From Darksidea phi (taxonomy: Eukaryota > Ascomycota > Dothideomycetes > Pleosporales > Lentitheciaceae), in assembly GCA_030770425.1 (NCBI GenBank), contig JASJFT010000074.1, positions 62,001 to 126,000 of the forward strand: a stretch of DNA of 64,000 nt. The letters run 5' to 3'. The number at the start of each line of letters is the position of its first letter. Positions within the stretch are counted from its first letter, which is position 1. The notes under the pieces were generated by a model. The model was not told the origin of the DNA. It saw only the letters and a program-made list of their open reading frames with translations, and made no database searches. Below are positions 1 to 9,979 of the stretch, in pieces. The position numbers and the translations under genes are program-made.

Positions 1-631
1 CCATGTCGGACAAGTTTTCGGAATCATCACTCATCATACTCTCACGTCGCCTATCTCGGCTAGCAGATCCAGAGCCACGATTGTGTACGACTCGTACACG
101 TCCGAACCGACGTAGTGGCATGTGACGTGCACTTTGGCTGTCTTCGTGCTCGAGTAGAGAGGGCTCTTCATTTGCGGTTGCGGTGCCGGAGTCATGAGCG
201 GGTATCTGGTTGAATGGTGGTAGAGCACCCAACGGGCCACTGCCTCGTCTCCGCCCTCTATTCTCTTCTTCATAATCTTCCGCCGTCAATATCGAGTTGC
301 TGATCCCCAACCCCTCTACCTCCGAGAAATTGCGCGTACCGTTGTCATCCCCCCACTCCGAACCTTCATCTTCTGAGGAGTCTTCAAAGAAGTCTGCCCC
401 GGGTGATACTCCTTGGTCCATGAAAGTGCTCATCTCTGGATGAATCGATCTCTTTCGTATGGGTGGAGACTCGATGATGCGTGGTGAGGACGCAGGACTA
501 GATGATAAGCGCGCGGAAGGGTGGTTTAGCATGAGCGTGGGCGTCGGCAGTGTCGGTGGAGGGGACGTCTCTCTTGCAGCAGGAGGACTTTGGGGTAGTG
601 ACTGGTGTTCTGGCAATGCCGTGGAGTCCAT
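1..631 (-). CDS. Hypothetical Ser/Pro-rich protein, N-terminal part (runs off left edge)
   Basis: An open frame starts at the ATG at 631-629 (MDSTALPEHQ) and stays open for 210 codons to the window edge, so only the N-terminal part is visible. The first 65 residues are rich in Ser and Pro with several SP dipeptides. An acidic patch follows (FFEDSSEDEGSEWGDD), and then a basic stretch with RRGS and RDRRRES. It looks intrinsically disordered, and I see no folded domain. I do not recognise the family. The length without a stop and the coherent composition argue for coding. A nuclear or signalling role is possible but cannot be read from this part. Confidence 0.6.
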   Translation of the reverse strand, partial: MDSTALPEHQSLPQSPPAARETSPPPTLPTPTLMLNHPSARLSSSPASSPRIIESPPIRKRSIHPEMSTFMDQGVSPGADFFEDSSEDEGSEWGDDNGTRNFSEVEGLGISNSILTAEDYEEENRGRRRGSGPLGALPPFNQIPAHDSGTATANEEPSLLEHEDSQSARHMPLRRFGRVRVVHNRGSGSASRDRRRESMMSDDSENLSDM

Positions 632-1185
632 TATGTGGTCCAGCTCGGTGTAAAAGGAGAGAGTGGATCGAAGGAAGATCTACTACCGCTGGCGACGTTG
701 TGTTGAGCGTTGAAAAGACATTCAGTATTCAGCGTCTTGCGCATCATCTATGTATGAATAGAACAAAGGCTGCCGAGACTTGCCACGGATAAAGGATGGA
801 GCATCGTACCTGAACGATCAGCGGACTGACGCCGATGATGAGGCTTCAAAGGGAAATTGGTCAAAACATGAAAGGTATGTTCCGGAAATTAGACTCAACT
901 GATCAGAAGAGTGGGCGAGGAATGAGGACTCGATCTTCCGCGTGGGCGATTGCTACATTCCAAAGGCATGCTTCACATATTACCGTTCGACTTTTGGTCT
1001 CGAAGCCGCTTGAACAAAGCAACAATCGGATGAAAACATGTCTATTGTGTCGTATACAGAGTGCAACCATGGTGCACAGTCTAAGTAAATAGGACGCCGA
1101 AATGCTATGTCAGTGAACAGAGAAAGCGGTAAGACGCTACCCGACCAAGCCGTTGAACACGAACGAAATTCAACTATTTTCTTTC
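632..1185. other. Intergenic, 554 bp
   Basis: This lies between the start of the left-edge gene and the stop of the carnitine carrier. It should hold the promoter of the former and the 3' UTR of the latter. I see no coding frame, repeat or RNA gene. Confidence 0.6.
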
Positions 1186-2229
1186 TTATTCTCCATCACG
1201 GTCGAACATCTTCCTCATTGCCTTTTGTGCGAGTTCTACGCCCAAAAATGTCGCTGCATTCGCGGGTACTGCTCGTGCCATGGCAGGTCCCATGCCAGGG
1301 AAGAAGGCCTTCAAACCGCCGCTAGCATGAATACCCTTGATGGTTCCGCTGATGGTGGGTCGGCCCTCGGCACTTTGTAATCGGGATTTAATGGTGTCGA
1401 TGGGGAAGACTGGGATCCACATGGCAACACCGGCCGAACCACCAGCGATCATGACGGCCGAGAGCGAGAGCTGGCCCGCCTGTCCCGTGACGGGGTCCTT
1501 GGGGGTGAGTTTCCTCTTGATGATCTCGTATGTAGCAAAATAACACGCAGAACCGGGGCCATCTCGCGCGAGTGTCATGGCAGAGCCGCGGAACACTGAG
1601 CGGATGCCGCCTTCCTTGTACAGCTGGCGCACCACGTCGACACCGCCAGAGTATTTGGGTTTCTCGCCCGGCGCGAGTTGCTTCTGGCCCTGGATCTGCA
1701 GGAGCACCTTGACGCGCTCAAACGGCGCGGTGATGAGGGTCATGGGGATGGCGCTGAAGAAGCCGGCGGCGGCGACTTGGCGGACCGAGTACTGGTTGTT
1801 CTCGACCGTGGAGAAAGACGAGACGAGCTGCTTGCCGACATCGTAGCCCCAGAAGGACACGGCGACTGAGTGTGGTCAGGACGTCTGTTCCAGCAAGCAG
1901 TGCATGGACACGGAATGCTCACACATGGGGGTGACGCCCACCAAAGGCGCCGATACACCGGCATACAGCCCTCGTGTCAGTCCTTCTCTCGCGATTGTCT
2001 TCCGCACAACATCCATGGCCCCGCTGTATACACCCTTCTCCGCAGTCTGCAGCCGCACCTTGACCAAGTCGAACGGGTGTCCCACCACGACTGCGCAGAC
2101 GCCGCCGACGCCGCCGGCGACCAGCGCGCGGAGCGACTGGAGGGAAGAAGTTGTGGCGACTTTGATATCCTCCTTCAACTCCTCCTTCGAGGGCAGATTG
2201 TCTGCCTTGAGCGGGTTGGTCGATGCCAT
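1186..2229 (-). CDS. acuH: Mitochondrial carnitine/acylcarnitine carrier (SLC25 family)
   Basis: Exons 2229-1923 and 1865-1186 flank a 57-nt GT-AG intron and give 328 residues. Three mitochondrial-carrier repeats each carry the Px[DE]xx[KR] signature: PFDLVK at 52-57, PFERVK at 150-155 and PIDTIK at 257-262. The sequence across the splice site reads GVTPMFAVSFWGY, which resembles carnitine/acylcarnitine carriers (Aspergillus AcuH, yeast Crc1) more than other carrier subfamilies. The family exchanges acylcarnitines for free carnitine across the inner mitochondrial membrane. It is needed for growth on acetate and for using acetyl or acyl groups made in peroxisomes. The start is the ATG before [10 protein letters not shown], with a polar N-terminal tail typical of the family. 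The neighbour is a mitochondrial peroxiredoxin on the same strand. The family is sure; the substrate is from resemblance. Confidence 0.93.
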
Positions 2230-2765
2230 GGCGAGGGCTGGGGCGCGTCAAGCTAGGAAATTAGAAGGTACAAGGTTGACTTGAACGCAAGCTCCCGCTT
2301 TAAAGGATGGCAGCAGCAACACAGCGTGTGAAAGAAAAAAAAAAAACGGGCAGGCGGCGAGCTTGACTCGCAGAGCGCACGAGGTCAACAACATGTGAAT
2401 TGCTCCAGATTTCCGGAGCTTGGCCTGACGTCGGCCGGGCGCTCGGCTGAAGTGGGAGCCTCGGCAAAACAGCTCCCCGCCAACGTCGCCAACGACCCAG
2501 CACTCGGCGCAGGATGCTCGAGAGCTCAAGGTGAAGGTAAAACATAGCAGTGATGGGTTGGACATGGTGAGTCTGCGCCTGCTCTGAATGGGCAACAAAG
2601 CGATAGGGATGTGCATGTCTCGGTGCATCATCCCCCTAGCACACGCACTAGGTTCATGCACTACGGGTACCTGGACGCCGTCGGCTAATGGTACGCTGCT
2701 GGTGTGACTGCTCTCGAATTCTAGCGTCTACCGGAATCCAACACACTGCGTGGTCGACCGCGACT
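2230..2765. other. Intergenic, promoter side of the carnitine carrier
   Basis: This 536-bp gap holds the carrier's promoter and the 3' end of the peroxiredoxin gene. A poly(dA) run on the plus strand lies near 2335-2346, about 110 bp upstream of the carrier start. Open frames of up to 137 codons here have no domain and overlap the 5' end of the carrier, so I do not call them. Confidence 0.55.
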
Positions 2766-3643
2766 CTATTTGCCTATATTCGTGAACCGTAGATACGGCT
2801 TCACTTCCCTCACATCACCAAACTTCTTCCGCGCATCCTCAGTTGACACCGACGGAGGCACAATCACATCCTCGCCGGATGTCCAGTCGATAGGCGTGGC
2901 AATACCCTTCTTGTCGCCCGTCTGCAGACTGTCAATCACCCGCAGCACCTCGGCCGTGTTCCTGCCCGTGCTCGCGGGGTAGAGCATCGTCAGCCGGATC
3001 TTCTTCTGCGGGTCGATGATGAAGACGGCGCGGATCGTAAACGCAATGCCCTTCTGGGCAATGTTGTCGAGATCGTCCTGCGAGATCATGTCGTAGAGGA
3101 ACGCGACGTTGCGGTCGGCATCGGCGATGATGGGGAACTGCACGTTCGTGTTGCAGACCTCGTTGATGTCGGCGACCCACTGGTCATGGGAGGTAAGGTC
3201 GTTGGCGCTCTGTAGGAGTTGTTAGCATGGCCTGGGAACAGCATTGAACGACTTACAAGCCCAATCATCTTGACGCCGCGCTTTTCGAACTCGTCCTTTA
3301 GCTTCGCGAACGCGCCGAGCTCCGTCGTGCATACTGGCGTGAAGTCGGCGGGGTGCGAGAAGAGTATCGCCCAGCTGCCCTCGATGAACTTGTGGAACTC
3401 AATGTCACCATGGGTAGTCTTCGCCGTGAAATTTGGCGCTACAATGGGTTAGGTGTGCATGCGGTTCTCAAGTAACGTCTCCGTACCAACTGATCCGAGG
3501 CGCAGACGGGGCTGTTCTGCAGGCGTAGCGAGGCCGCGACGAAGGAGGGGCTGCTGACGTCTAAGCGCGACGCGCGTGGCAGCAGAGCGGAGAGTGCTGC
3601 TGGGGACTATGACCCGGGGAGCTGCGCGGAAGATTGAAGCCAT
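2766..3643 (-). CDS. PRX1: Mitochondrial 1-Cys peroxiredoxin (Prx6/Prx1 type)
   Basis: Exons 3643-3487, 3438-3257 and 3209-2766 give 260 residues; the introns are 48 and 47 nt. An N-terminal segment rich in Arg, Ala and Ser and free of acidic residues ([16 protein letters not shown]) looks like a mitochondrial presequence. The peroxidatic motif DFTPVCTTE places the active Cys at residue 89, preceded by the conserved FSHPAD. The long C-terminal domain ([26 protein letters not shown]) is typical of the 1-Cys Prx6 group. The protein should reduce peroxides in the matrix, with the cysteine recycled by glutathione or thioredoxin systems. Its start faces the 4085 gene across a 441-bp divergent promoter. 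Confidence 0.93.
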
Positions 3644-3990
3644 GGCTAAGCAGAAATCGTCAAGAAAGTTCGTTCAAGTATTTGACGGCGAGCAGTCTGC
3701 ATTTTTTTTTGGTTAGTTTAGTAAGAGGGTTGCGATGGCGTCATCCTGCTCCGCAGAGCATCGATCCGCCGAGAGACTCCGAAGATATGAATATCAAAAG
3801 ACATGGACATTTTCGCATTACGAGAGATGCATCTTGATCTTTGCTAGTTGAAATATCATCGTCGAACGAGCATGTTACAGTGACGTGACGTGATCCCACA
3901 TGCTGCATCGGAGCTGCATAATCGTCCGTGCGCAAGCTCTCAAGTCGAGCACTGAAACTTGGAAATCGTGGACAGAAGAACTGGCAGGCA

Positions 3991-3997
3991 TATAAGG
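3991..3997 (+). promoter_or_regulatory. TATA-like box upstream of the 4085 gene
   Basis: TATAAGG lies 88 bp upstream of the ATG at 4085, within the 441-bp divergent promoter shared with PRX1 (3644-4084). I see no other recognisable site there apart from a T-run at 3702-3710 near the PRX1 start. Confidence 0.4.
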
Positions 3998-4084
3998 TCA
4001 GAACGGCAAGGAAATGCGTCCATTTCCGACATATCTCAACATTCAATATCCAGCTTTGCGATCTAGTCCCCTTTCCACATCCAT

Positions 4085-5254
4085 ATGTCTTCCACCACAC
4101 CATCGCAGCCCGGCCCCGGCTTCCTAAGCTTCAACTCTCAGCCTCCGCGCATCTGGCTGACCGGCTCCTCACCACATGCCCCGGAACGCGAGCTCGTCGC
4201 CTGGAAAGACGAAGGCTTCGATACCACATACCTACCCTACAATCCCGCAGATGAAGCAGTCTACGTCCGCACGCTGAAAGCCCTGCACAATGATCTCCAG
4301 CTAGGCACAACATATGCAATCGTATGCTACGGAGACGCGGCGAGCGTAGTACTAAAAACGGCGATGAAGCCCCTGCCCAAGTGTTGCGCCATTGTCGCCT
4401 TCTATCCCGCTCAACTGCCGAGTCACAAGTTCAAGTTCCCAAGTTCATTGCTCGTTCAGATCCATGTTGCCGGGTTGAGCCAAACAAGCCCTCCGGCGGA
4501 AATGTGCGAGTGGAAACTGTACCGGTACGACCGGTGTGCGACTGGATTCGCGGACCCGAGCGCAAAGACGTATTCCGAGGTCGAAGCGAGCTTGGCTTGG
4601 AGTCGGGCGTTGGGCTGTGTACGGAAGGGGTTCAAGAGGGATGTAGACCTTGAGCCTGTAGTACAGGCTGTGTGGTCTGCAAAGTACAAGGATGATGTCC
4701 CGGAGCGAGGGAGCATGGCGGTTGTAAAGACCATGTCGCAGAATAGCCCGCATGTTACGATTGCGCCCACGCTGGAGGGTGGTGTGGGGAGGAGGAAGCT
4801 GGAGGAGTTTTACCGCGAGTTCTTCATTCCCAGTCTTGTCGATGACTTTGAGATGCGACTGGTGTCGAGGACGATTGGCGTTGATCGTGTGGTGGATGAG
4901 ATGGTTGTGTCGTTTACGCATTCGGATGAGATTGATTGGATATTGCCTGGAGTCCCGCCAACAGAAAAGCACGTCGAGATTGCAATGGTCAGCATTGTCG
5001 CGCTACGTGGGGGCAAGTTGGTGTCGGAACATATGTACTGGGATCAGGCTTCAGTTCTGGTGCAGGTCGGCCTGCTAGATCCCAAAGTGGTGCCGAAGAG
5101 GATGAAAACCCAAGGCCTCAAACGACTACCGGCGGTAGGAGTAGAGGCTGCGAGACAGATTGTGGAGCCCAAGCAGGAAAGGTACAATAATCTGCTGGCG
5201 GAGCATGGGTTAATAGACAACTCCAATGGTGTGAGCGGCGTGAACGGCTCTTGA
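4085..5254 (+). CDS. Dienelactone-hydrolase-like protein with C-terminal NTF2/SnoaL-like domain
   Basis: A single exon encodes 389 residues. The N-terminal half resembles a reduced alpha/beta-hydrolase: a strand-like IWLTGSSP segment, a middle AIVCYGDAASVVLKTA where a nucleophile elbow would sit (no clean GxSxG or GxCxG), then CCAIVAFYP and LLVQIHVAG. The second half fits a SnoaL/NTF2-like fold: EEFYREFFIPSLVDDFEMRL, MVVSFTHSDEIDWILPGV, IVALRGGKLVSEHMYWDQAS. Similar two-domain proteins in fungi are annotated as carboxymethylenebutenolidase or dienelactone hydrolase. Because the elbow is weak, catalysis by the first half is doubtful. The stop lies 57 bp from that of convergent RMT2. Biological role unknown. 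Confidence 0.8.
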   Translation: MSSTTPSQPGPGFLSFNSQPPRIWLTGSSPHAPERELVAWKDEGFDTTYLPYNPADEAVYVRTLKALHNDLQLGTTYAIVCYGDAASVVLKTAMKPLPKCCAIVAFYPAQLPSHKFKFPSSLLVQIHVAGLSQTSPPAEMCEWKLYRYDRCATGFADPSAKTYSEVEASLAWSRALGCVRKGFKRDVDLEPVVQAVWSAKYKDDVPERGSMAVVKTMSQNSPHVTIAPTLEGGVGRRKLEEFYREFFIPSLVDDFEMRLVSRTIGVDRVVDEMVVSFTHSDEIDWILPGVPPTEKHVEIAMVSIVALRGGKLVSEHMYWDQASVLVQVGLLDPKVVPKRMKTQGLKRLPAVGVEAARQIVEPKQERYNNLLAEHGLIDNSNGVSGVNGS

Positions 5255-5311
5255 AAAGGAGCCTCTTATTGAATGCCAGCATTATTGTTACGTGTTTACG
5301 CCAGACATCCC

Positions 5312-6556
5312 TCAGCCTATGAAACTACATGTCGGTAGTTTGTATGTATCAAGGACCCAATACTTCCTCTTGACACCTTCCCACTCTCCTTCTGCATCGA
5401 GATCCGGTACTGCGATGCTCTCCCACTCGGTGTCAAAACCCGCTTCGAAAAGATCCATTTCGACAATTTTGTTGTACACATCGTAGCAAATTTGACGGTC
5501 GGCACCCATGCCATTGAAGAAGCCGAACCGTCCTCCTTCGCCATTCGAGCCACCGGCGGGATCTAGCAACCCAATGACATTCTCAGTGAAGAACTCGCGA
5601 AGTGCCTTGTACTCTTCGGCAAAGGTATCGAAGTATATAGCGTCGAAGAGGTCGGCGTTTTGGAGGAGTCGCGGAACAATGTCTTGCCAACGCCCTTCGT
5701 GGATAGTTACGCCGGGTTTCTCATACCAGCCCTGTTCCTTCATCCGAGTAAGCACGTCCGGGTGAGCTTCGATGATGTGGTGCGCCTTGGGTGACTCTTT
5801 CTGGAAAAAGCCGTCGATGATGCCCATGCCGTGACCGATGTTCAATACTCTGAGGCCTGGAGCAGGGAGCAGAAGCTCTGCGGAGCGATGCATAAGGGTG
5901 GTTTCCCACTGCATCATGACACCATTATCAGCATCATCCATGAGCTTGTTGCGGTCGAATGTCAGGGTCGACGAGAGGTAGTTTGGATTCTGCGTTGACT
6001 CGATATCCCTGTCGGACACCGCTATCTTGTCATCCGCAGCTATCTCCTCAGCATCCTCTTCTTCATCTTCGTCTTCATCGGAATCTGCATCCCCAAGCAC
6101 CTGGTACTCGTCCAACCGGGCCAACAGCAGCTCCGCCCTGACACCGGCATCGACACACAGATCATACAGCTCTTTTAGATTCAGCCTATGCGCAATGCAC
6201 CCTGGCGTTTCCCCTTTGGCATCCAAATCATTCCAGATGGCACCGTTCTCGAACAGCAATCGAACTGTTTTGACGGCAGCCTCAATATCCGCTTTTTCCT
6301 CGACAACATCGCCAACCGTCGCCACTCCGTTCGCCTCTGAATTTGTAGGACGGTCAGAACGCTCATTGTCCCCAGCATCACGCTCGCAGGCGGCGATCGC
6401 AGCGTGCAATGGCGTGAAGCCTGTTTCAGAGTCTTTTACGTTAGCAGAAGAATTGCGGAGAAGGTTGCGGAGCGCGTCGACATCGTGATTCGCAGATGCA
6501 AGGAGAATGCTCTGCGTCTGGAGATCTGTCTCTGTTGCGAAGGCTGGATCGTCCAT
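5312..6556 (-). CDS. RMT2: Protein arginine N-delta-methyltransferase, Rmt2 type, with ankyrin repeats
   Basis: A 414-residue frame. Ankyrin-type segments lie near residues 46-58 (GFTPLHAAIAACE) and 115-124 (GETPGCIAHR). A strongly acidic linker follows (DSDEDEDEEEDAEE, 158-171). The Rossmann methyltransferase has the SAM-binding motif NIGHGMGIID (239-248), then HHIIEAHPD and DAIYFDTFAEEY, and the C-terminus is TYKLPTCSFIG. This is the Rmt2 architecture; in yeast it methylates the delta nitrogen of arginine, for example on ribosomal protein Rpl12. The frame stays open upstream to 6655 only through a non-ATG codon, and GTGAGC there looks like a donor whose acceptor GGAGCAG ends just before the ATG used. 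I therefore start at 6556 and suspect a 5' UTR intron. Confidence 0.92.
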   Translation of the reverse strand: MDDPAFATETDLQTQSILLASANHDVDALRNLLRNSSANVKDSETGFTPLHAAIAACERDAGDNERSDRPTNSEANGVATVGDVVEEKADIEAAVKTVRLLFENGAIWNDLDAKGETPGCIAHRLNLKELYDLCVDAGVRAELLLARLDEYQVLGDADSDEDEDEEEDAEEIAADDKIAVSDRDIESTQNPNYLSSTLTFDRNKLMDDADNGVMMQWETTLMHRSAELLLPAPGLRVLNIGHGMGIIDGFFQKESPKAHHIIEAHPDVLTRMKEQGWYEKPGVTIHEGRWQDIVPRLLQNADLFDAIYFDTFAEEYKALREFFTENVIGLLDPAGGSNGEGGRFGFFNGMGADRQICYDVYNKIVEMDLFEAGFDTEWESIAVPDLDAEGEWEGVKRKYWVLDTYKLPTCSFIG

Positions 6557-6819
6557 GTTTAGGATTTCTGCTCCGAAGGGTGATCGTGATTTAAATTTTT
6601 GTGCAAACCCCTCAATGATGAATTGCATGTTTTTCGATCGGTCTTGCAAGCTCACCTCGCCTATAATTGGCTCGCTAGTTATGGTAGCCGCAACGCTTTG
6701 AAAATTCCGCTCGTTGCTGGAGCTGATACCAGAGGAGAGGTGCTTGCCATGATTATTTGGTATATAGCTATTGTAAGGCGTGCAAAGCTCAATCTGTTAC
6801 AAATTTCTTGTCCAGAAGC
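6557..6819. other. RMT2 leader and promoter, next to the tRNA gene
   Basis: The section contains the candidate 5' UTR intron of RMT2 (about 6569-6655, donor GTGAGC, acceptor GGAGCAG on the minus strand). The region up to 6819 is the presumed promoter of both RMT2 and the upstream side of the tRNA. Confidence 0.4.
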
Positions 6820-6891
6820 GCCCGCTTGGCTCAGTGGTAGAGCGTATCACTAGTAATGATAAGGTCATCAGTTCAATTCTGATAGCGGGCA
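6820..6891 (+). tRNA. tRNA-Thr, anticodon AGU
   Basis: A complete cloverleaf is visible by eye. The 7-bp acceptor stem is GCCCGCT with AGCGGGC, and the D arm is GCTC-AGTGGTA-GAGC. The anticodon stem TATCA/TGATA encloses loop CTAGTAA with anticodon AGT, read as IGU for ACU/ACC threonine codons. The T arm is ATCAG-TTCAATT-CTGAT and the discriminator is A. The internal A box (TGGCTCAGTGG) fits the Pol III consensus; the B box (AGTTCAATTCT) is a weaker match than usual. There is no intron, and CCA is not encoded, as expected in a eukaryote. Confidence 0.93.
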
Positions 6892-6906
6892 AGATGATTT
6901 GATTTC

Positions 6907-6910
6907 TTTT
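6907..6910 (+). terminator. Pol III terminator of tRNA-Thr
   Basis: A TTTT run lies 16 nt downstream of the tRNA 3' end, the usual RNA polymerase III stop. Confidence 0.6.
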
Positions 6911-8101
6911 GCTTGAGGTTCTAGCTGAACAGTCATTCTTGTATTGATATGATAGGCTCTTCCTTTTTGGTTCGTCTAAGTGACACCACAGGTCTGCTCA
7001 TGTTCAAAAGTGCACGCGTCGGTTTCGAGTTCTTGTAACTAAGAGTCATTCTCTTTTATAGACTCTAACAGTTCACCAGTCCTTGAAGGCAGCCGATAGC
7101 GATACTATAGATTATTCAGACAGGAGCAATACGAGTAGCGTGGATGACGACTCGCACCATGCTACACACGGAGCGGAAGGTTTGCTATGGTATCGCTATT
7201 TTTGCGACTTGGTTATATGACGGATGCTTCATATTGCGAGCGTCCCTGTCTGGCCAAAAGCCATTTGACCGGCGACCGAACCCTGCAGCTCTGCTGACTA
7301 GAAGTGCCAGCCATCAGCGCGTGATCCTTCGAGCTAATGCTCGTATGCGGCTGGGCCCAAATTGAGTGGCCGCCTGGAATATATTGGAGGTTGGGTGGAG
7401 GGTAGAACCAGTGCTGTCGCCACGCCCGCACCTGTCAACATTCACGACTCCAAAGCACGGCGATTGAATTGTCCCGGCGATCTCAACTGCCGTTATCGAG
7501 GGCAATGTTCACACAATCGAATCGATAGGGGGCGTGATGCCTGTTCTGTGGGCGGTGCACGGATCGCAACTTTCAATGATAGAATGGCGAAGCACTCCTG
7601 CAGGCGGGAAGTTTAATGACACAGCCAACCACAGGTAGAGTGTGCCTGGGACCAAGCGGCGGGCTAGGGCCAATGGCGAAGTGATAAGCGGGCGCACGGA
7701 CTAAGGTTCGGCGCTTCGCTCACTGGTGTCGTGTTTCTCGTTTCCTCCACCCGGCCGCCGCTCTCACCACGCCTCTCCTCCACTTCCACTCCGCCCACCC
7801 CCCATTCTTCGATTCGCTTTGCCTCTGCGACCCGGCTGTCGTTCGTCCTTCGTTCATCGAGCGCAGCCGTCGCATCCACTCTTTACACCCCGCTCTAATT
7901 CACTCTTTATGTCTAGTGCCTAGTCGCCTGTACACACAACATTCCGCGAGAGTTGCGCAAGTCTAGCCACCCACATTCCTTGCCGCAATCCGACGCCCTT
8001 GGGCCTCGCCGTCATCGCTGTATATATTCAATCTCGCCTAATACCTTAATCGCGTCACAATCGTCGCATTTCACCAGACCGGGAATCACTATCGCATCAA
8101 C
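6911..8101. other. Intergenic, promoter region of the SH3 protein
   Basis: No gene is supported. From about 7730 to 7900 the plus strand is strongly pyrimidine-rich (CT tracts), as is common just upstream of highly transcribed fungal genes. Small frames on both strands have no domain. Confidence 0.5.
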
Positions 8102-9979
8102 ATGGTCCACGCCCACGGGCTATCGCACCTTGTGCGCCGTCAACGCAATAATCGCAAGGACGAGGAGGAAGACGAACAGGAGATCAAGACCGTCATCATG
8201 ACGATGCCGAACACTTTTACGGAGGATGTGGTATGGATCACTCAGCCGGCCCCAAAGACTCAGGTTGGCGCACCTGTACAGCAGACGACGTCGGCCGATG
8301 AACCAGAACAGACTCTCCCGCCTCCCATGTCCAGAAAGCCGTCCGCAACTGCCAAAGAGAGCGATCCCAAGGAGGAGGAAACTGCCAAGGTCACGCCTAC
8401 TCCAAAGGCTATATCATCTACGCCGCGCATTGTCACTCAGTCTTCGTTTCCCTCGGCTTCTAATTCGCCTATCGCCATAGCATCCACTTCTCTCAGTGGT
8501 CTTGTGGCTGCCACAGCTTCCTCGTCACCATCCGCTAGCCCTTCGGCTGAGGCCGCTGGCGGTGCCATGTCTGGGGGAGCCAAGGCTGGTCTGGCATTGG
8601 GCATCCTGCTTGCAGTTGGCGCACTTCTAGGCGGTATTCTCTTCGTCTATCACCGCAAGAAGAAGCAGGTTGCCCAGCAGAAGCTTGACGACGAGAAATT
8701 CGCAATGCAGAACGCTCCTCCACCACCACCACCGCCTCCTCATGTCGAACCTGCCCCAAGTATCAGCACGCAGCGCAGCATGTCTACTGCCCCCCGCCTT
8801 AGCCTCCGGCCAGTCACGCAGTTTGACCCCATGTTCCCGAACCGCAAAAGTGGCGGCAATTTGCTTGATGTTGCGGCGGCTCGCGCTCCAGGCGCTCGCT
8901 TAGGAGACCGTTCTCCATCGCCTGACAGCCCTACCAGTCCATGGGAACGCCGTGGAGCAGCTAATGCTGCCGCATCCCCAGTCAACCCTTTCAACGACCC
9001 CCAACCGCGCTCAGGCAGTCCACCACACAATCCTTTCACCAATGGTGCGGCCATTGAAACTCCGCAAGCTTCCGCTCCTAACACTCCCACGGTTGCCAAT
9101 CACGCTGTAGCGCCTAGTAAAGACTTTGCAAACCCTGCGCCCGCCATTGTTGCTGCCGAAACTGCGGCTGTAATTGCTGCTCTCCCTTCGCCACCAAGCA
9201 TTCATTCCACGTCTAGCAGCGTCCCACCTAGCCCGGCCTGGACCGATGATATTCCTGCCTCACCTGGACCAGCGCCATCTGGACCATTGCCTGTCGCCGT
9301 TGCCGGAGGCCCTACCAACGGTGCAGCTCCTCCACCAAATAACGTTCACCGTGTTCAGCTCGACTTCAAGCCTTCCATGTCTGACGAACTTGGGCTTCAC
9401 GCTGGTCAATTGGTTCGCATGCTTCACGAATATGATGATGGCTGGGCTCTCTGCGTCCGCATGGATCGTTCGCAACAAGGTGTTGTCCCACGTACCTGTC
9501 TCTCCAAGCATCCCGTAAAGCCACGCACAGGGCAGCCTCGTCAGGGTCCACCTGGGCCTCGTATGCGAGGACCGCCAGTGAACTCGCCAGTGAATTCAGG
9601 GGGTCTCCCACAGCCTCGCCCAGTCTCGCCTCCGAGTGGCCGTTCCTCACCCCACCCTCCTTCGCTCTCACCTGCCAACGGTCGTATGTCTCCAAGTCCG
9701 CGCTCCATGAGCCCTGGGCCGCGCCAGATGTCTCCGCCTCAAGGACGTGCCCGATCGAACAGCAACGCACCGTATGCCGGACCTTCTCGCTCAATGTCGC
9801 CTGGTCCTTATGGAGGAGGCCCTCAAATGGCACCGCCACCCCAAATGGGCCGACCGCGGGCGAACTCGGCTGGTCAGGTGACGGCGCACCGCCCACCTCC
9901 CCCAGGTCCGAGCCCCATGAATCCCAACGCCAATGCGCCGATGCCTCCCAGGAAACCTCTTCCAGGGCAGGCTCTATAA
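8102..9979 (+). CDS. Single-pass membrane protein with cytoplasmic SH3 domain
   Basis: One exon, 625 residues. There is no cleavable signal peptide. A Ser/Thr/Pro-rich N-terminal region leads to a hydrophobic segment at about 162-184 (AGLALGILLAVGALLGGILF), followed at once by HRKKKQ as a stop-transfer, so the bulk should be cytoplasmic. A PPPPPPPP tract comes next. An SH3 domain spans about 414-470, with ALYDY replaced by VQLDFKPS, then ELGLHAGQLVRMLHEYDDGW and QGVVPRTCL. The tail is a long Pro/Ser/Gly-rich disordered region with repeated MSPGP/MSPP motifs. Many ascomycetes have such Ser/Thr-rich single-pass SH3 proteins, thought to act in polarity or wall sensing (compare Sho1 or Fus1 designs). 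Partner and pathway unknown. Confidence 0.88.
   Translation: MVHAHGLSHLVRRQRNNRKDEEEDEQEIKTVIMTMPNTFTEDVVWITQPAPKTQVGAPVQQTTSADEPEQTLPPPMSRKPSATAKESDPKEEETAKVTPTPKAISSTPRIVTQSSFPSASNSPIAIASTSLSGLVAATASSSPSASPSAEAAGGAMSGGAKAGLALGILLAVGALLGGILFVYHRKKKQVAQQKLDDEKFAMQNAPPPPPPPPHVEPAPSISTQRSMSTAPRLSLRPVTQFDPMFPNRKSGGNLLDVAAARAPGARLGDRSPSPDSPTSPWERRGAANAAASPVNPFNDPQPRSGSPPHNPFTNGAAIETPQASAPNTPTVANHAVAPSKDFANPAPAIVAAETAAVIAALPSPPSIHSTSSSVPPSPAWTDDIPASPGPAPSGPLPVAVAGGPTNGAAPPPNNVHRVQLDFKPSMSDELGLHAGQLVRMLHEYDDGWALCVRMDRSQQGVVPRTCLSKHPVKPRTGQPRQGPPGPRMRGPPVNSPVNSGGLPQPRPVSPPSGRSSPHPPSLSPANGRMSPSPRSMSPGPRQMSPPQGRARSNSNAPYAGPSRSMSPGPYGGGPQMAPPPQMGRPRANSAGQVTAHRPPPPGPSPMNPNANAPMPPRKPLPGQAL

Noticed and set aside
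2248..2661. 137-codon minus-strand frame upstream of the carnitine carrier
   Set aside because: Low-complexity hydrophobic and Ser stretches, overlap with the carrier promoter, no homology recognised.
6557..6655. N-terminal 33-codon extension of RMT2
   Set aside because: It opens with a non-ATG codon that coincides with a good splice donor, and adds nothing family-like.
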